Made by a program: the position numbers and the translations under genes
NCBI GenBank assembly: GCA_022494885.1
Contig: JAGVSM010000847.1
Coordinates: forward strand, 62,001 to 126,000
DNA from: Micrasema longulum
Lineage: Eukaryota > Arthropoda > Insecta > Trichoptera > Brachycentridae
Direction of reading: 5' to 3'
Length of the DNA: 64,000 nucleotides
Notes under the pieces: model-generated
The model's input: only the letters and a program-made list of their open reading frames with translations
The model's database searches: none
Told to the model about the DNA's origin: nothing
In this document: positions 62,490 to 64,000 of the stretch, piece after piece
Position numbering within the stretch: position 1 is the first letter of the stretch
Layout of the letters: each line of letters opens with the position of its first letter

Positions 62490-62870
62490 TCATAAATAAA
62501 AAAGATCCTTAAATTTATTGCCATTGAGATGAAACCGCACTAATGAAGAGAAATGAGCATTATCTGTTTGCTAAGTACACCTAAGTCTGGTCTTAAACGG
62601 AATCCTAAAGTTTATTTTACTAACCAAGCATGGATAATCTTTACCATTATTTACAATATTATGTAGTTGAACAAGATCAGCTACCATGCATCTAGTTGAA
62701 AGCGAGGATATATGCAATTTTTCTGGCCATATTATATCTCAGAAAGAGGTTGACCCATACTATAGTTAATATATAGTAGTAACTTTCTCTAGATTTACAT
62801 TATAAATAGGTGACCACATTTGAGATGCATATTCTGAGACTCACCTAATAATAATAAAAAGTATGAACTT
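62490..62870 (-). pseudogene. LINE reverse transcriptase C-terminal fragment (CR1/Jockey type)
   Basis: The minus-strand translation from about 62858 reads EYASQMWSPIYNVNLEKV, a textbook LINE segment downstream of the catalytic box, then after a damaged stretch DLVQLHNIVNNGKDYPCLVS and KINFRIPFKTRLRCT, ending LNGNKFKDLF before a stop near 62492. No single open frame covers it because of stops and shifts. The catalytic domain is absent, and nothing upstream of 62870 fits. Confidence 0.75.
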
Positions 62871-63299
62871 CCGAGTATGTTTATAATTTCGTACTTTTGT
62901 ATTGCTCTTGTAATATTCTGCTTTACATGAATTTTTCTTTCCTTATTTTATCTACAAAATCATTTGTAATAAATAAAATAAATCCGTAAAATGGAACTGA
63001 AATTCGATATAATATCCATAACTCTGCGTCACCGTGCAATTTAGTGTGGCCACTCTATATTGGGACACACCGTTAAACTTTGAAGAGCGGTGACCACATT
63101 TTTTATTTACTCAATATAATATTTTTACCATTAACAAAAATGTTTGACCACAAAGCAGTTAGTCATACGATTATAACTTTCTTAATACCTAGTGCATTCA
63201 ACCCTCTAGAAAGTAATTAACCATCAATTTGAAATAATGTTTATACCGAGATATCATAACTGAATTTTTTTATTAAAAATTATTAACTTTTTTATAATT
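62871..63299. other. No gene recognised
   Basis: 63025-63105 is less AT-rich, with tagtgtggccactctatatt and agcggtgaccacatt, possibly the eroded end of a DNA transposon; no partner end is seen. Confidence 0.35.
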
Positions 63300-63450
63300 A
63301 ACCCAAATATTTCAATTTTGGTGGCCAGTTTCAACGAGTTGTTAATAATTCACTATGAGAAAATGTTAATCATGTTGGGGTAGAGTGGGATTTGAACCTT
63401 GGATCTCTGATACGTGAATCCGCAACATTAGCCAGGGAACCAAAACCTAA
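63300..63450 (-). mobile_element. SINE C copy
   Basis: The minus strand reads tgcggattcacgtatcagag, then aaggttcaaatcccactcta with a near-normal B box, and the tail gttgaaactggcc (from ggccagtttcaac). It is one of the better C copies. Confidence 0.7.
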
Positions 63451-63586
63451 TTCGATTATAAGAAAAATAATTTATTTCAACCTTGACCAATATCAGTCTG
63501 TTTTTAGACGGTTCAAATATGTTTTTTTGTTACAATAAACCTGCTAATATAAGTATTCTTATATTGTACCTACATATGCATATATT

Positions 63587-63760
63587 GCGGCCTCCGTGGT
63601 GTTATGGTCGAGACGCTTGACTCACGCACGGAAGGTTCTGGGTTTAATTCCCGGTAAGAACACTAAAATTTAAAATGTAATTTTTCTCAAATCTGGGTGT
63701 TCTGTGATGTAATTCACTACTGTAATTAGACCTCCTGGCCTGTTGTGGTGAAAAAAAAAG
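63587..63760 (+). mobile_element. SINE B copy
   Basis: gcggcctccgtggtgttatg, gaaggttctgggtttaattc, ccggtaagaacac, ctcaaatctgggtgttctgt and cctcctggcctgttgtggtg, then an A run, match the copy at 26271-26440 almost throughout. Confidence 0.85.
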
Positions 63761-63794
63761 GAATTATCAGATTTTTTTAAAGTACCTATTAATA

Positions 63795-64000
63795 TTTATT
63801 TATTTATTTATTTACACCTTTTTATCAAAAATACAATTTTACGTTCACTTTGCCCAGCTAACAAGGTAACATAACCCGTTCCAAGCTAGGTAATTACATT
63901 CTAATAAATCATAATAGTTAACAAATTAAAAGAGAGCACAGACTAATAAAATATAAACTTACTTGTATCCACATTTTGATACGTATACATTCACACATAC
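63795..64000 (-). repeat. Probable LINE 3' end running off the window
   Basis: Begins with a ttatttatttatttattta run (A-rich tail on the minus strand), then tttgcccagctaacaaggta and gaacgggttatg in reverse complement. No coding sequence is reached before the window ends. Confidence 0.4.

Overview
The window looks like a gene-poor, strongly AT-rich stretch of an insect (or other arthropod) nuclear genome. No intact host gene, rRNA, functional tRNA or CRISPR array was recognised. The evidence for an animal genome is the mobile-element content: a Penelope-like element with a GIY-YIG endonuclease, a decayed mariner transposase, LINE reverse transcriptases of CR1/Jockey, R1-like and RTE types, tRNA-headed SINEs and foldback repeats. 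The mix fits insects best; the order cannot be fixed from sequence alone. The region is probably intergenic DNA or a very large intron.

Layout. 1-8.7 kb holds a mosaic of a foldback repeat family (called M here), a second foldback element with hammerhead-like motifs in both arms (6106-6517), and a 5'-truncated LINE (7070-7860). 8.4-18.6 kb has tRNA-derived SINEs of several head types (families A, B, D and E here), a 210-bp solo LTR with a 5-bp target duplication (9913-10122) and LINE scraps. 18.6-27.5 kb is mostly unexplained AT-rich DNA with SINEs, one more hammerhead relic (24908-24953) and an interspersed repeat (N). 27.6-32.4 kb is a dense mobile-element cluster: a SINE with a triplicated 14-bp head, a GC-rich LTR-like block, and two broken LINE reverse transcriptases lying tail to tail. 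A dead mariner lies at 33.5-34.1 kb, and an E-box/CRE cluster at 34.4 kb.

The centrepiece is at 36290-38734: a Penelope-like element whose reverse transcriptase/GIY-YIG reading frame is open from end to end. It is bracketed by inverted repeats that are identical over 137 bp and by a 13-bp direct repeat resembling a target-site duplication. Both arms carry a hammerhead-ribozyme-like core. It is the only element here that looks young. From 38.7 kb to the end the window returns to AT-rich DNA with decayed LINE tails (RTE, R1-like, RNase H-bearing, CR1-like), further SINE and N copies, and a large composite M element at 61421-62025.

How the parts relate. The LINEs and the Penelope element encode reverse transcriptases; the SINEs and non-coding repeats are non-autonomous passengers that would depend on such enzymes, although no pairing can be shown here. 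Apart from the Penelope element, every coding element is broken by frameshifts, stops or truncation. Coordinates of repeat edges are approximate because they were found by eye.
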